Below are positions 32,915-45,500 of a stretch of 64,000 bases of DNA, one piece after another; positions within the stretch are counted from its first letter, which is position 1; the number at the start of each line of letters is the position of its first letter. Position numbers and translations under genes: made by a program. Source of the stretch: Nereocystis luetkeana (taxonomy: Eukaryota; Sar; Phaeophyceae; Laminariales; Laminariaceae). The DNA lies in assembly GCA_031213475.1 (NCBI GenBank), contig JARUPZ010000014.1:6664174-6728173 (forward strand), read 5' to 3'. Under the pieces are notes generated by a model. That model saw nothing but the letters and a program-made list of their open reading frames with translations, did no database searches and was not told where the DNA came from.

Positions 32915-33583
32915 CAACCCCTATCCAACTACTTACTGTACGCGGTTCTGAGCGGGATGGCTGAAAACGGCGTGAACTTCGAGCCCTGCTGGGAACAGCT
33001 GTCCAGAGAGTTTGCGGCCGTCGTTCAAATCAAAGGGCCGGTGTTATTGGGGGACATCGCCAGGGCGTACGCGTCGGTGCACCGGTCAAATTTCCAGCTC
33101 CACGGTCATCAGCTGAAATGCTGCCTGCAGAGGGGCCAACTGCCGTCAGTTCGGTACGACGAGCGAACGAAAAGATTGTGCTTGGTGGAGAACGCAGGGG
33201 GTGATGGTACGTCGAGCAAGAAGGCGTCCTCTGCGTCGACCAAAACCACCAGGCGCGCAGCACCGACAGAAAAATCTGGGCACACTACTGCGAGGATAAC
33301 GAAGCCTTCCGGGACGTCCAAGGTCGAGTATTCCGGGCCAACCAAAACCGGGAAGACCGCGACCACCAGAGACAGGTATGTCGGGACGACCAAGGAGGAG
33401 ACAGCGACGCCGCCCTCTGGTCCGAGCGGGTATATTCCTTCGTATTTTCTTATTGACAGCACCAACAAATGCAATGAATTCGTGGGGCCATCGTTGAAGC
33501 TGATCTGCACGGGGCATGCGATCGCTCTCCAGCTCGAGGGCCGCAGGTTGGGTGCCGACGGTGGAGAGATCTCGATCATCAAG
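32915..33583 (+). CDS. Fusion gene exon 1 (first recognised)
   Basis: Open frame ending at ATCATCAAG|GTGGGC. The left end is uncertain: CAG at 32912-32914 or TAG at 32776-32778 could be the acceptor. It encodes a helical region ([20 protein letters not shown]), a Thr/Lys/Ser-rich linker and the first exonuclease strands, [20 protein letters not shown]. The 3.5 kb intron after it contains composite element copy B. Confidence 0.85.
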
Positions 33584-36500
33584 GTGGGCTGTCAATGTGT
33601 GTTGTGTGCCATGTATCACGTCAAATATATACGTCTACGAGTATAGAGCGAGGACGCGGGAAATTATCTACGGCAGTACACTTTTTACTCTCCCCCTTGC
33701 AAACCCCCGTGGACCATCTGTTGTGCTCGACGGACGGGTGTTTGTTCGCCGTAATTGTTCGCCGTAATAGTGTAGACTGCTTGCTGCTGTGTCGCAGGAC
33801 AACTGCATTGCAGCAGTAGTCATACGTACGAGTCGTAAAGCATACCAGGTATACTGCTATTATACCCACTCTAAAAATATCGTATTCAAGGTGGTTGATG
33901 TGAGATATTAGCGCACCGAAGTCTAGAACACTGGACTGAGGGATCTTGAAATCGAGGAACCAGTGGAGCGAAAAAAAAACATGAAGAGGGCGAAGGAAAT
34001 ACGATGTAATCAAAGTGTCAAGATACGTATGGATGTACATACATACATACATATGAAAGGTATCTTGTTTTCCTGTGATGATCACGTAGTAGGTAGTTAG
34101 ATACAGACAATACGCAATCATCCCGGGATTGCCTCGTTTCCTGTAAAGCAGGTGATATGCCGGGTTCGTCGATGTCGTGGCGATGACACACGCGGTATAG
34201 TCACCATTTCAATTTATCCTTCGTATGTTTTCGGTGGGTTGTCGCGATGCCCCCTCTGTCCTCAGCGAGGTTCTACGTGTCGGAACACCAACGCCGCCCA
34301 CTTCTCGACAGCCAGGCACCTTTGCTTGTGTGGGACCGAATGTTTTCGGCCCCTACAGACGGGTGTATCACCGTTCCGCGGGCGGGCAAGCTTCGTACGA
34401 TTCCCACTTTTTTTACAGTATGCAGTTTCAGTCATAGATGGTAGTGATTCACTACAGACAGGCAGTAAATAACCTAACACTGTGAAGAATAGCTGATTCT
34501 GAACGTGAACGAGGTCGACCCAGTTATTTGTGGACCTACCTGGTATATTACAATAGTGCTGTAGCGACGATCGGGAATATTGACGTACAGGTAGGTACCT
34601 GATACCAGTACCAGACTAGCATCGGCGCAGCTCGGGATGCGTACAAACCCGAACCGTGTAAAACAATGGATACATACGTGACGTGGTACACCGTGCCTGC
34701 TCTCTGCAGAGGACGTGCATGCTCCCCTGTGTCATGGTTAGGGCTGAACACTACCGTTACCCCGGTACACCTTCCTTGTCTCCGTCAAAAAGAAACTTGT
34801 CGCGGTTGCCACGCGCTAAGGGTCGAACGTTGTGACCTAAATATTTTTTTTGTGACATCAGGCCACACTCTTTGACTCCCCTCAATGCCGTTGTAAAACA
34901 ATTATATATGTACCAGGTATATATTATATAGAACAATAGCTGTGAGATCGAGGAATTCGGTCGAAACTCATATTTGCAGGCTGTGTGTGGTAGATTGATC
35001 GCGCGTACTACCGCTTACATATATATAGTGCTTTGGTACTATCATAAAGTTTAAGGGACGAAGCCAAAGTCACGATCTGCCTTGGGGGGAGTTGAAACGG
35101 GTCTTGCTATTATAGTATACTGGTAGCTTATTATGTTGATGTTGTAGCGAGAAAATCATATTACGGGGGACCATAGTGAATAGGACCAAATATTGTCGGT
35201 AAAAATAGGTAATACAAGGCGCTTCGCTCCGCGGGCGGCCTACGCCGCCCGCTACGCTCGCTCAGGAAGGAAAACAGTACATCAAATTATGCGAAGCGAA
35301 CAGAGGTCCACGATTGAGTTTAGTTTTTGCAAGGATCGTAATTGCAAACCGGCGACTTGATAATGCCAAGAGTCCCGCCGCCATGCTTCATGAAAAAAGA
35401 GCTCCGAAGTCAGCTTGGATGGCACATATACGCTTCGCGTCGCGGATGTCGTACGTACGTACATACCCCAGGTAGGGTACTACTGTCTGTACTTATTTTC
35501 TTCTTTCGATATGCTCTATGTCTGTACTACGGCATGTACGAAGAAAGCGAAAGCACACAGCACGGCACAGCAGCGAAAACAATGAAAATGAAACCGAAAA
35601 CTCGGAAAGGAAAAAAAAACCGTCCCCTCTCGTGTAATATTTTTCTGCCTGAGTGGAACACCTGACACCCTGTCGAAAAGAAAAGAAAAAATCGCACTGA
35701 AGAGCTTCTCTCTCAGCCTCGTACGCCGCCCGCCCCTCTCGCGACCACCTCGCTACCGATTCGGTCCGGGTAAAGCTTTTATCACCCTCTGCCACAATCA
35801 GCCCCGTCGCCCACCTCGCGTGAAGCCCGGTGCTCACCGTGGCCGTCGTTCGCCAGCTCGATAACGTTGGTGTTCAAACTGCACACGTCCCTCTTTCAAC
35901 TTCAGCGTGGTCGCAAAAATAAGCACCGCTCGAATATTATCTTGCCCTCCCGAACGACCTTCATAACTAGTACATACTCCATCAACAATCATAAATCGAA
36001 GCCAGACAAAGCCCGTTCATGCATCCCTCGTGTCGAGGCACACGCGACGCCTAGGCACGAAAGCGGCGACCGCGCTCCTTGCAACCCCCCCTCTACCCGC
36101 CAGCACCCGCTGACACCCGCGACGGTGCCGGGTCCTCCCGCGATGCCGTGCTCGGAGAACACGCACGCTCACGAAACGAAAGAAGTAAAAAAGGAAGAAA
36201 GGACCGAGAAAACAAAGAACTGCTGGAAAGGTCCGGCAAGTAATGAAAAGAGGCGGTTTGGAAGTGGGAGCTCTGAGACGCCAGGGATGCACCAACCGAG
36301 CACGCTCAGGGGTTGTGATCTAAGTATGTAGTTCTATATATATATATATAGGTTTTTGTGCGTACCATGGGTCCTATATACTATGGCCCTCCAGGAAGAG
36401 TTGTTCCTGATTTAGGCGCTAGAAGTTTTCATACACGGTACGTTGCATTGCTTTTTTTTGTGTCTTCTAAACCAGCTTTTTTACTACGAGTACCGTGATA

Positions 36501-39500
36501 TGAGTAGTGTAAGTGAGGTAAGCTGTTCCTCAAGTCGAGAGCCTCACCTAGGAATTGCTGCCGCGAAGGACTGCAGTTCCGTTATGGGGACAAGCCACTC
36601 GAATCCTGAGCAGGTTGCCCTGAAGACGAGACTGCGGTCTTCTTCAAAAAACGGATATTACGGTGCTGCATGCCTTCAACGAGGCACGCGTCACAGTTCG
36701 ATTGCCTTTACTTTGTTGTCTTCGTCGTCGTCGCCGTGGTCATTATTATTTTTAATATTTCCTTTGACATCCTACAATATGCAGCTTGACCTTCAACATT
36801 GATCACTCATAACTTTCCCGAAAGAGAAAACGTCATTATTGTTGGTTATGTGGGTTTTTGTCAAGTATGTTGTTGATTGATTCATGTTCTCGTACGATCC
36901 CTGCGCCCTGCGCACAGCAGTGTTCCAGGAAAATTAAAATATACCAAAAAAATACGAATCGTATTTGCAGGGGGAACGGAAAAAAAAAAAACATGTAGAG
37001 TATGGTATTCCACGACGTGCTGTACGTGCGTAAGACCGTTCTGAACAGCCAGTTTGAACATGGTTGCGTTCGAACTCGCTTCTACAGCAACCTGTTGTCT
37101 GTGCGCGCGTCAGATCGCCGGAAGCTGGTCGATGAGCCGTGCGGCGTTCATGTTCGACGTGGCGGCGCTAGAGAGGACACCAGCTGGGCACAAGCTCCTG
37201 CGTGACCAGCTGCTCCCATTCCTCGAAGATGAAGGTTCGACGAAGGTATCACATCATACCACGTACCGTTTTCGCACGAAAAAGGCCATCCATAGGTAAT
37301 GGTGTAGCCCAAGAACGACGTCGTACTCGTACGCGCGCGGGAGGGGGGCCGCTTTCATAATTACCCCTAAAATAATATGAACATTCCAGTGTCAGGATTT
37401 CAAAAAGAAGCCAGCAAACATTAACCTCGGATGGATGGTCGGGGGAAAAAATGAAGTATGTCTTAGAAGCCCCCCCCCCCGCCGATCATTGTCGGTTTCC
37501 TAGCCCACCTCTTGGGTGCGGGTTTGCACTACAACGGCACCGCCGGGGCAGGCCCGAAACACCGCTCGCTATGATAAGGGAGCGATCGCCAGATGTTTGC
37601 GCTCCAATGCGTTGTTCGCGTCGTGATGCCAGACCTCATAGACTTGTCGGAATTTCAACCAAGAAGAGTTGCCTTCATGCCAAGTACTGTACAAATATGT
37701 TCATGATGAGAGAGAGATGCCAGACGGTGCTCCGTTTTCTGTTTCCATCCCATCTGGTTTATTCCGCTCCTCTGTCTCCTGCTCCCTGATGTAGTCGTTT
37801 ATCAGGTGCGAGCGGACATAGGTTCGGCCTCTCTCCCTCCTCCCCCCTGGGGTTTGCGCCATGCAATTTTACGAACAGAAGGGTTCTCCACGTTCTTCCC
37901 TTTTCGACTCGCGTCTTATTGTTTGTGCCTATGCACGATTCTAGTATTTGAATCTTCGCATTACTTGCGATATATATATATGCACATGTTGTGGGACACG
38001 AGGTATCAGACGGCATGTTGTTGTGCTATTGATACTGAAGATATCGTACCTTTTCGCTGCTGAAAACGATGCCCAGCCGAATTTCACGTACAGTATACAA
38101 CAAACCTGTCGAAAACGGGAGAGATGTGACGTAGACATTACCCTCCCAGGACGTTCCTTTCCAAAACCCGTTGTCGGATTTCGAGGATAAATAGGGTCTA
38201 TCCGTTCTGGAGCATTCATTCCCCACTCCATCTACCCCGTAGGTGGTCCACGACTTCACGATAAGCGCCATTGCCTTGAAGCGCCACTTCGGCGACGCGC
38301 TCAAGATCGGTCGACCTCTGGACACTCAATTCGCCCTCGAGGCTCTACAGGGCGACATTGGCGGCACCATCGGCTCAGCGATCAAAGTCTTTACGGGGAC
38401 TCACGACCTGTTTAGTGACGCCGCTTTTAGGTGCGATCTGATCGTTTTACATGCCATAGACAAAACGGGAAAATGGGAACGAAACAAAAAATGGGAACGG
38501 ACGGTTTTTTTTAGAAAGCAAACCAATTGTGTACAACTCCAAGAAAAAACGTTGACAGTCCTGTGGGGCTGTACAGCAGCCTTCGAATGACCTGTCGCTC
38601 AGGCTGGAAGTCCTCGGCATCGCCGCGGTAGCCAGCATCTAGAGGAATCACTATAATAGAGCCAGCGTATATCGCTTTTTGCGCCCACCCGAAGGCACGA
38701 GATGGAGCATGACCGTTCTGACGAGCTAGGGGTTTCTGTCCTGTACTGCGCGTACGAAGTATACTGTCAAACCGATGAAAGCAAAACGCGTCGTATATCG
38801 TATTTCCGAGACATATGCTTTCGCTCATTCGCGGGTGCTCCTTAAGAGCAGAGGCCTTCCTGCAAGCGGGACGCGGGGATACAGATGTTGCTTGTTGATA
38901 GATTATCTTATGTTCAGCGTTCTCAGCTGAATCTTTCACCGACGCGGGGTCGAGGACAACAGTGCGCAAGACGTTGGGCTTGGACTCGGAGGTGAGGGGT
39001 AGCACAAACAAGCTGAATTGATGATATAGTGTTGATTGGTTCCGCCTACATCGTTTGCGCGCGAACAGACAACTTGCCGTGCTACAGCAAAACGGGAAGA
39101 GTGTTGAGTGATGGCTGGTTGTATATTCACCCCCCATACGTTCGGCGTGAACAGCTGATTGCAGAACTCATTTCATACAGATCGTTGAATTGGCACAGGG
39201 ATATGTTCGTTTTTCAACCCTCGAGTTTTTTCACAACGGGAAAGCTGCTATTACGGGAGACCACAGTAAGTAGGACCTACGATGCACCCAAAAACGTATA
39301 TATTCGCCTATTTTTATGCACAATATTCGGTTCCATTCACTATGTATGGTCCCCCGTAATAAAACCGAACAAAGTGCTTTTTAAAAATGTCTTGGACAAA
39401 AGCCTTCCAAAAATAGAACGCTCTCCGCTTTACCAGCGCCCTTACCGTTGTAGAAATAACCAGCGCAAGAAAAAACTCGCACTCCTGTACGAGCTCAACG

Positions 39501-42500
39501 ATATTTGCCGTAGCCGGGGTTGACGGCAATCGTATCTCGACGGAGAGCCATCAAGGAATTCCACTGAAAACATGACAGTACGGTAGGCTTAAAAGGGGCC
39601 TTGACTGTGGTGAATATTGTTTGGGCGCATCCGGCATGTTTCCGGACGCGACCCCGACGCTGCCGGTATCGAGCCCACCTTGACGCCAGAGGGAGAAGGA
39701 GAGCCAAGATGAACAGAATGGTGTATGCACCCGACGTAACACGAATATTCGTGTGTTGTGTGTGTCTGCTCTATGCACGTACGTATAACGATATATTGGA
39801 TGATATATCGGTGGCATGTATGTTCTCTTTTTGTTCTGCTCTCACTAACATACTGCACGTGGAGGACTTTGGCCTATTTTGATGCAGCCCGTTTGGGCAC
39901 GACGGACGAGGCTACCGGAGAAAACACCCGAAAAACCACAAGCTGTGCAGGATTGCAGATCAGGTCATTTGTATTTCACCTTGCGCGTCGACTGGTTGAT
40001 AGTGGTAACATAGAACGGCCGTTTGAGGACGATCATCCCAACTGTTGCGATACATTGCGACTCAGGGCGACCGCGTTCGACCACATGAGAGGCTCGAGTC
40101 TACCCATCAGCTCCCACGAATTAAACCGAGCCGCGCGCACGGTCAACTCCCTCGCTAAGGTAAGCCATGATCTGCGACAGGAAGCATAACACATGGTTCC
40201 TCGCGCCACGGCCTCGTGGTATTTCATGACGAGTAGTTTGTCTCCGAGAATTTGCAGCATGCATCGGTGTCGAAGTAATATCGTGCTGAGGTGCGCGATT
40301 GTTTTTTCCGGCGCTCGTTTTTTTCCAGAACGGGCAAGGCTGCCAAAATTGAGCATTTGTCTATCGTTTTTCGGAAATATCGTGGTCGAGAGCCTCCCGA
40401 AAATATATACTTCTCGAGTATCTAAGCACCATTCTGTGTCATTGTCGAGAAAACGAGTGCTGGTGAAAAGCAATCGTATCCATGTGCAAACTCAAAGATC
40501 TTTGCAGTAGCTGATGTCGGATGACGCAGTACATACATACGGCGAGGCCGTGAGTATGTTCTCGTCTGGTGGGCAACCCGCGAAACATTCCCGGCATCAT
40601 GGCGCGTACTTCTTTCACGCGGGTTCTGGTTCTTTCTCGCGTGCCAGGCCGGGGCGAGCATCATGACGGCAGGGCAGCTCACCGAGGACAAGCTCACTCA
40701 AGTTCTGCAAGCCTCCAAGGTACAACAAATACCCCCGTCTCACAAAAGCAACATGCACGCTCCTTTTCCAGTGAAATTACGCATGAAGCCTTCCTCGAAG
40801 CTATCGGAGGTCGTTTCGGCGTAGTTGCGCTACAAAAGATGTCAGACGAGGTAGTAGAGTTATCGACTTTCCGATGTTCACGAAGCTTTGTGAACACACA
40901 TATCTACCGTTTCCGTTTCGCGTCCCCGTACTGGAGGAGTATTGTGCTGTTATGACAGCGTCGATTTTCAGAAACCAGGATCGAACTGAGCCCGTCAACA
41001 TGTCCAGCAACCACACCAGGAACGACGTGGATGAACATCGGTACGACGAGGAGAAACATGTAAACTTGCCGATATGAAACATCCCGTGAGAGACAGAGTG
41101 GCCCCACGCACGTGCCAACCATTGATAACTAATATTGCGGTACAAACCACACCTTCATGCGCAACTATAGGTTAATCGGCTACCCGGTATCGACTGAGTA
41201 GGTATTGCATTCCGATGTCTCTAGGCACGCGAATGCTGCTGTCTTGTCGAGTATTCGGCTACTCGACCATCGTCGTCGTGCAGACCTCTCTCGTCGCAGG
41301 GCACCCACCTGTGGCCCAGCGGTTACACCCTCGGGCACAGCAGTTGGTCGATTTGCTTGTGGCGTCGTCTGCATATGCATATATATATATACCACGCAAC
41401 CATCGTGTTTACAGATATCCATCGTTCCGATATTCATGTTCGTTTACAGCAGTTTCCGCCGGTAGTACTGCTGCCGTACAAGATATCACCGCAACCGAGT
41501 ATCCGCGTACTACGGCAGTCGGGACCAACAAGCGTTACCACCGACGAGTTTTTCCCCCAGATTTCTTTGGAGTTTGTATCGAGGTCGTGAAGAGGCATTC
41601 GGCCACGGGTTGGGAAACGTTACGCAGGGCAATGTCAAGAAAGTTGAGCGTCGCATACTTAGAAAACTTGAACGAGAGAAATCCTCAAGATGAAATACAC
41701 GAAGAAATAAGATGGAAATTACCGAAATTACGCAAACAAAGGCTCTACTCCGATGACATCGGCTCTAAGCCTATCCTGACCGCGTTACACTTGTTGAGTC
41801 AACACCACATGTACGCGTTAGCCCTGAGTCAACCATCCAGTGGAGAGTAGTTCCACAAGCGTAATGTCGATAAACCGAGTGACGAAAGTCCCTTCTCCTT
41901 CAACGGGATACGGCGCTTGACGCTTCGTACGGCGTATCAACGGCAGTATTGTGCTTGCTTACCGGAGTGTGCCAGGTAATACCTAAAACGCCTCGACCCT
42001 TTCCCAACAGCTGAAGATCGACTTCGCGATGCACACGCTGGACAACTCTCGTTGGATGGCCTTCCGCAACAAGGGAAGGTGCTGGGGAGGTGGAGTCGGC
42101 AGGAAAATGGTCAGCTACGAGCTGCAGAAGGTCGGGTCCCCGACTGCGATGCCTGCCACTAGCGTCCAGACAAAGTCCATGCTTCAAAAGGTCGGCCCCA
42201 ATGACGATACAAGACAAATTGACAGCAGTACTCGTGTCGACCTGGTACCCCTTTCGTTGGGGCGTTTATGTATACGGTGAAGAACAGAAACCACTCGGAA
42301 TTGTCGAAACTCATTCAAACTGGTATGAATGATATGAACTTCGTGCACTCCTGGGTACCAAACCCCGTGCACCCTCGGCTCCAAAGTTGGGAAGCGGAGG
42401 CGGGAATGTGTGAACGTTTTCGAGCACGGTATGGTGTATTGTGGGCCTGGCTGGGGTCGCATCCCGCTTGTGCTGAAAACGTACGTATAGTACTGCTGGA

Positions 42501-45500
42501 CTTGCAAATTGCATGACAGCGTGGCAACGTCAGTCGTCGACGTCCAGTCAACAGAGCGTTTACTTCCGGATGGGTCGCAATGAAACCAGGCCTACGTGTG
42601 ATCAGCGTACTTGGTACGCGGTGGTTCAGAGATCTCCCACGCTTCGCCGATACATGTGTGCCTTCGAGACTTTATTTACTGACCCCCGGCGGAAAATGTC
42701 ATCGTAGTACATAGCTGTAGCACCATAACATTGTCATATCAGCCGTGTGGCTCACACTGATGCAAACGAAAGACAAACCGATGCACATTGTAGTGCATCA
42801 TTACTTGGATTGGTATCGTGGGTAGGTATATCGTACTTCGAAACATGACCTCAGATATCACTATTGTCCAAGTTCTCCGATTATCATCTTCAGGCCACAT
42901 GTCGCAAGAAACCAGCTCTTCTTCCTGTTCGCGGAAATGCACAAGCAATTCCGTCGGTCGCAACGCAAAACTGTAGTATTTCCTGCTGGACATCTCACGT
43001 TTGTCTGACTTTTGCAGTTTGTCATCATGGGTGCCGTTCGTCTCGTACCGACCGTTAAAAACGAAGTTCCGCCTGTTTGTTCGTACAGGGAGAGGCACCT
43101 CTCATGCTCAAGGAAACAGCATCAACGCGAAGTACAACGTGTTGATTTGTTGGCCGGGCGCAAGATCAAACCAATCCGCAACATGAATATCAGCCAACGC
43201 TCGAATCTCTGTGTTTCCGCTGCCAAGGGTCCGGGACTGCCCCATATACCACTACATCGTGCTCTTATTCAACGTCCTCAAAGCAAAGAGTGCCCATACC
43301 CAGGTTATCGTCGGCATTAGGCGATATGGTCAACACATTGCTATGCGCTCGATAGCGCATCCCCAAGCAACATCTCGAACACGTTGCTCGTGATGCTTGA
43401 GGCTACACATCGTCATCGTGCACGACCTGTACTGTGTGGAATCAAAAAGTATGTCAAAACGTTGCTTGTTGGTACCATGAAGGATAGGGTCAGCTCAGTC
43501 TCCGGCATTGTTGAGTTTAGCAATGGAAGCCCATGGAGGCATCCTGTGCTTCCGCGGAAGCAGTGGGAGCTTCTCCAGAAGAGTCCACCCACTCTTTATG
43601 GAAGCAGTGGAAGTTTTCTTGAGGGCGGCGCTCCACCTAATTCCACTAAAAAGGCCAATAATTCACGGGACCCGGTCAGCTTGTCCGCCCTTCGATCGCC
43701 AGCTGGTTTTGGCCAAGTGGCCGGAAGAAAATGAGCACAAATCCTGGCTCGGCTGGCCGATGAAGATTCTACATCTTCACGTCTGCTTACGCTCGCAGCG
43801 ATAACCTCGTACTCGCTCGCGCCCGACGTGGGTACCTACATTAATCCTCAGCTCCCGGCACCGACAGTTCTATTCCTATAAATATTTACCAGTATACATC
43901 GATTCGCCAAGTAGTTCGTTTGCGGAAGGCCTAGGCGCGCCCTACGTACAAACACGCCAACCTTTCATAGGGGTCGTTGAATACTCGGTGTACACCTAGT
44001 CGTGGAGTCGTCCTGGTATTGCAACTCGAGTGGTTTTGCTGCTGTAGAGTGGGTACACAAAACATACCACCGCCCCGCCTACAGAGAAGTGAGCATGCGT
44101 CTGTGTGGTGAAAAACAATGTTGATAGGTACTGCCACAAACTAATGTGGAGTGTTACACTTCTCCCGTTGATTGGACAGGTTCAAGGACCAGTCGGCGGC
44201 GGAGGGGTGGAGACGCTCTTTCCTCCCAAGCCTCCTCAGCAGCAGGACGCCAAACCTGTCACGTTCCTAGCGTTTGTTGGGCGCCTCGGGTAAGGGGCGA
44301 GAATCACCTGCTGGCACTGCTCTTCCGTTTAGCATATAGTTTGTCGTCGTCTAACCCAGGAGGCCGTGTTAAACATTTGTGTTGCTCACGGCGCCAGATA
44401 GATAACCCCTGCGCCTGGCACTAAACAGTTGCGATTCCTTAAGACCATAGTGAATAGAACTCGCGGTACACACAAAAACCTAGATATTTACCTATTTTTA
44501 CCTACCGTGTTAGATCGATTTACTATGTTCCCCCGTTAAACGGAAAACGGTAGAGGAGTTCTTATTCTACGATACATACCGAACCCTGGAACCTAACAAC
44601 TGAATAGTTATCACCCCCTCAAGACTTTTTATTGGTTTGTTGAAAACAACTCACCCACCCGATCATGTATACATCGCCCCAGAGCAGTACGTTTAAACGC
44701 CCCACCCGAAAAACGCTTTGTGCGCGATACATAAGAGAGACGCCGAACCTCGTGACATCGCCGTGAAGTCTTCTGCTGTTGACGACGTTCTACGATAGAG
44801 GTCCAACCTAAAATTCCTGAGGCTCCTCCCTAAAGGAGCTCATTTTATACCCCACCAGAAAAAAACTGACTTCAGCCGATATCGAATTGCGCCCCGATGG
44901 ATACCCCCATGGCCCAAGTATACAACCACGTTCTTTTTCGAAACAAGCTTGGCATTCCGACGATTTTGGGTTTAAGGAACCGCGTCATTTCAGAAAAAAC
45001 AATAGCGGAAAAACGTGCTCCCTCTCCATCGTAGAACGCGCCGTCTGGAGAAAGTCCCAGAACACCCCGTCGATGTATTTGGTAGCTTTATTTTGTGGAA
45101 ACGTTACTACACGGGGCGTAACCACTCGAGGTCTGTCGATGCCCAAATCCCTATTGAACAGTGCGAAGCCCAACGAAAAGGACGAACCGACAGAAGACGT
45201 CAACTGCCCTCTCGATGTACTGCAGCTCGTCCCTGAAGCCTTCCTGGCGGAGCACCTGACGAGAAGGTGCGATTTCCGTCGTCAATCAGAATAACGCTAG
45301 GAGACCGGCCGTTCTCGCCCTACAACCCCGGCAGCAAGCAACATATATATCTGGTATCTGGTATGGTTGGCCTCCGTGAGACGATGATGACGGACAGTAT
45401 GCGGCAATAAGTTATTCACTCTTGGCACGTTGATTCGCTAGGATGTATATCATGGGGCAACGACGAAAGCAGAGCTCGGGACCATATTCGCAATCGCAGT

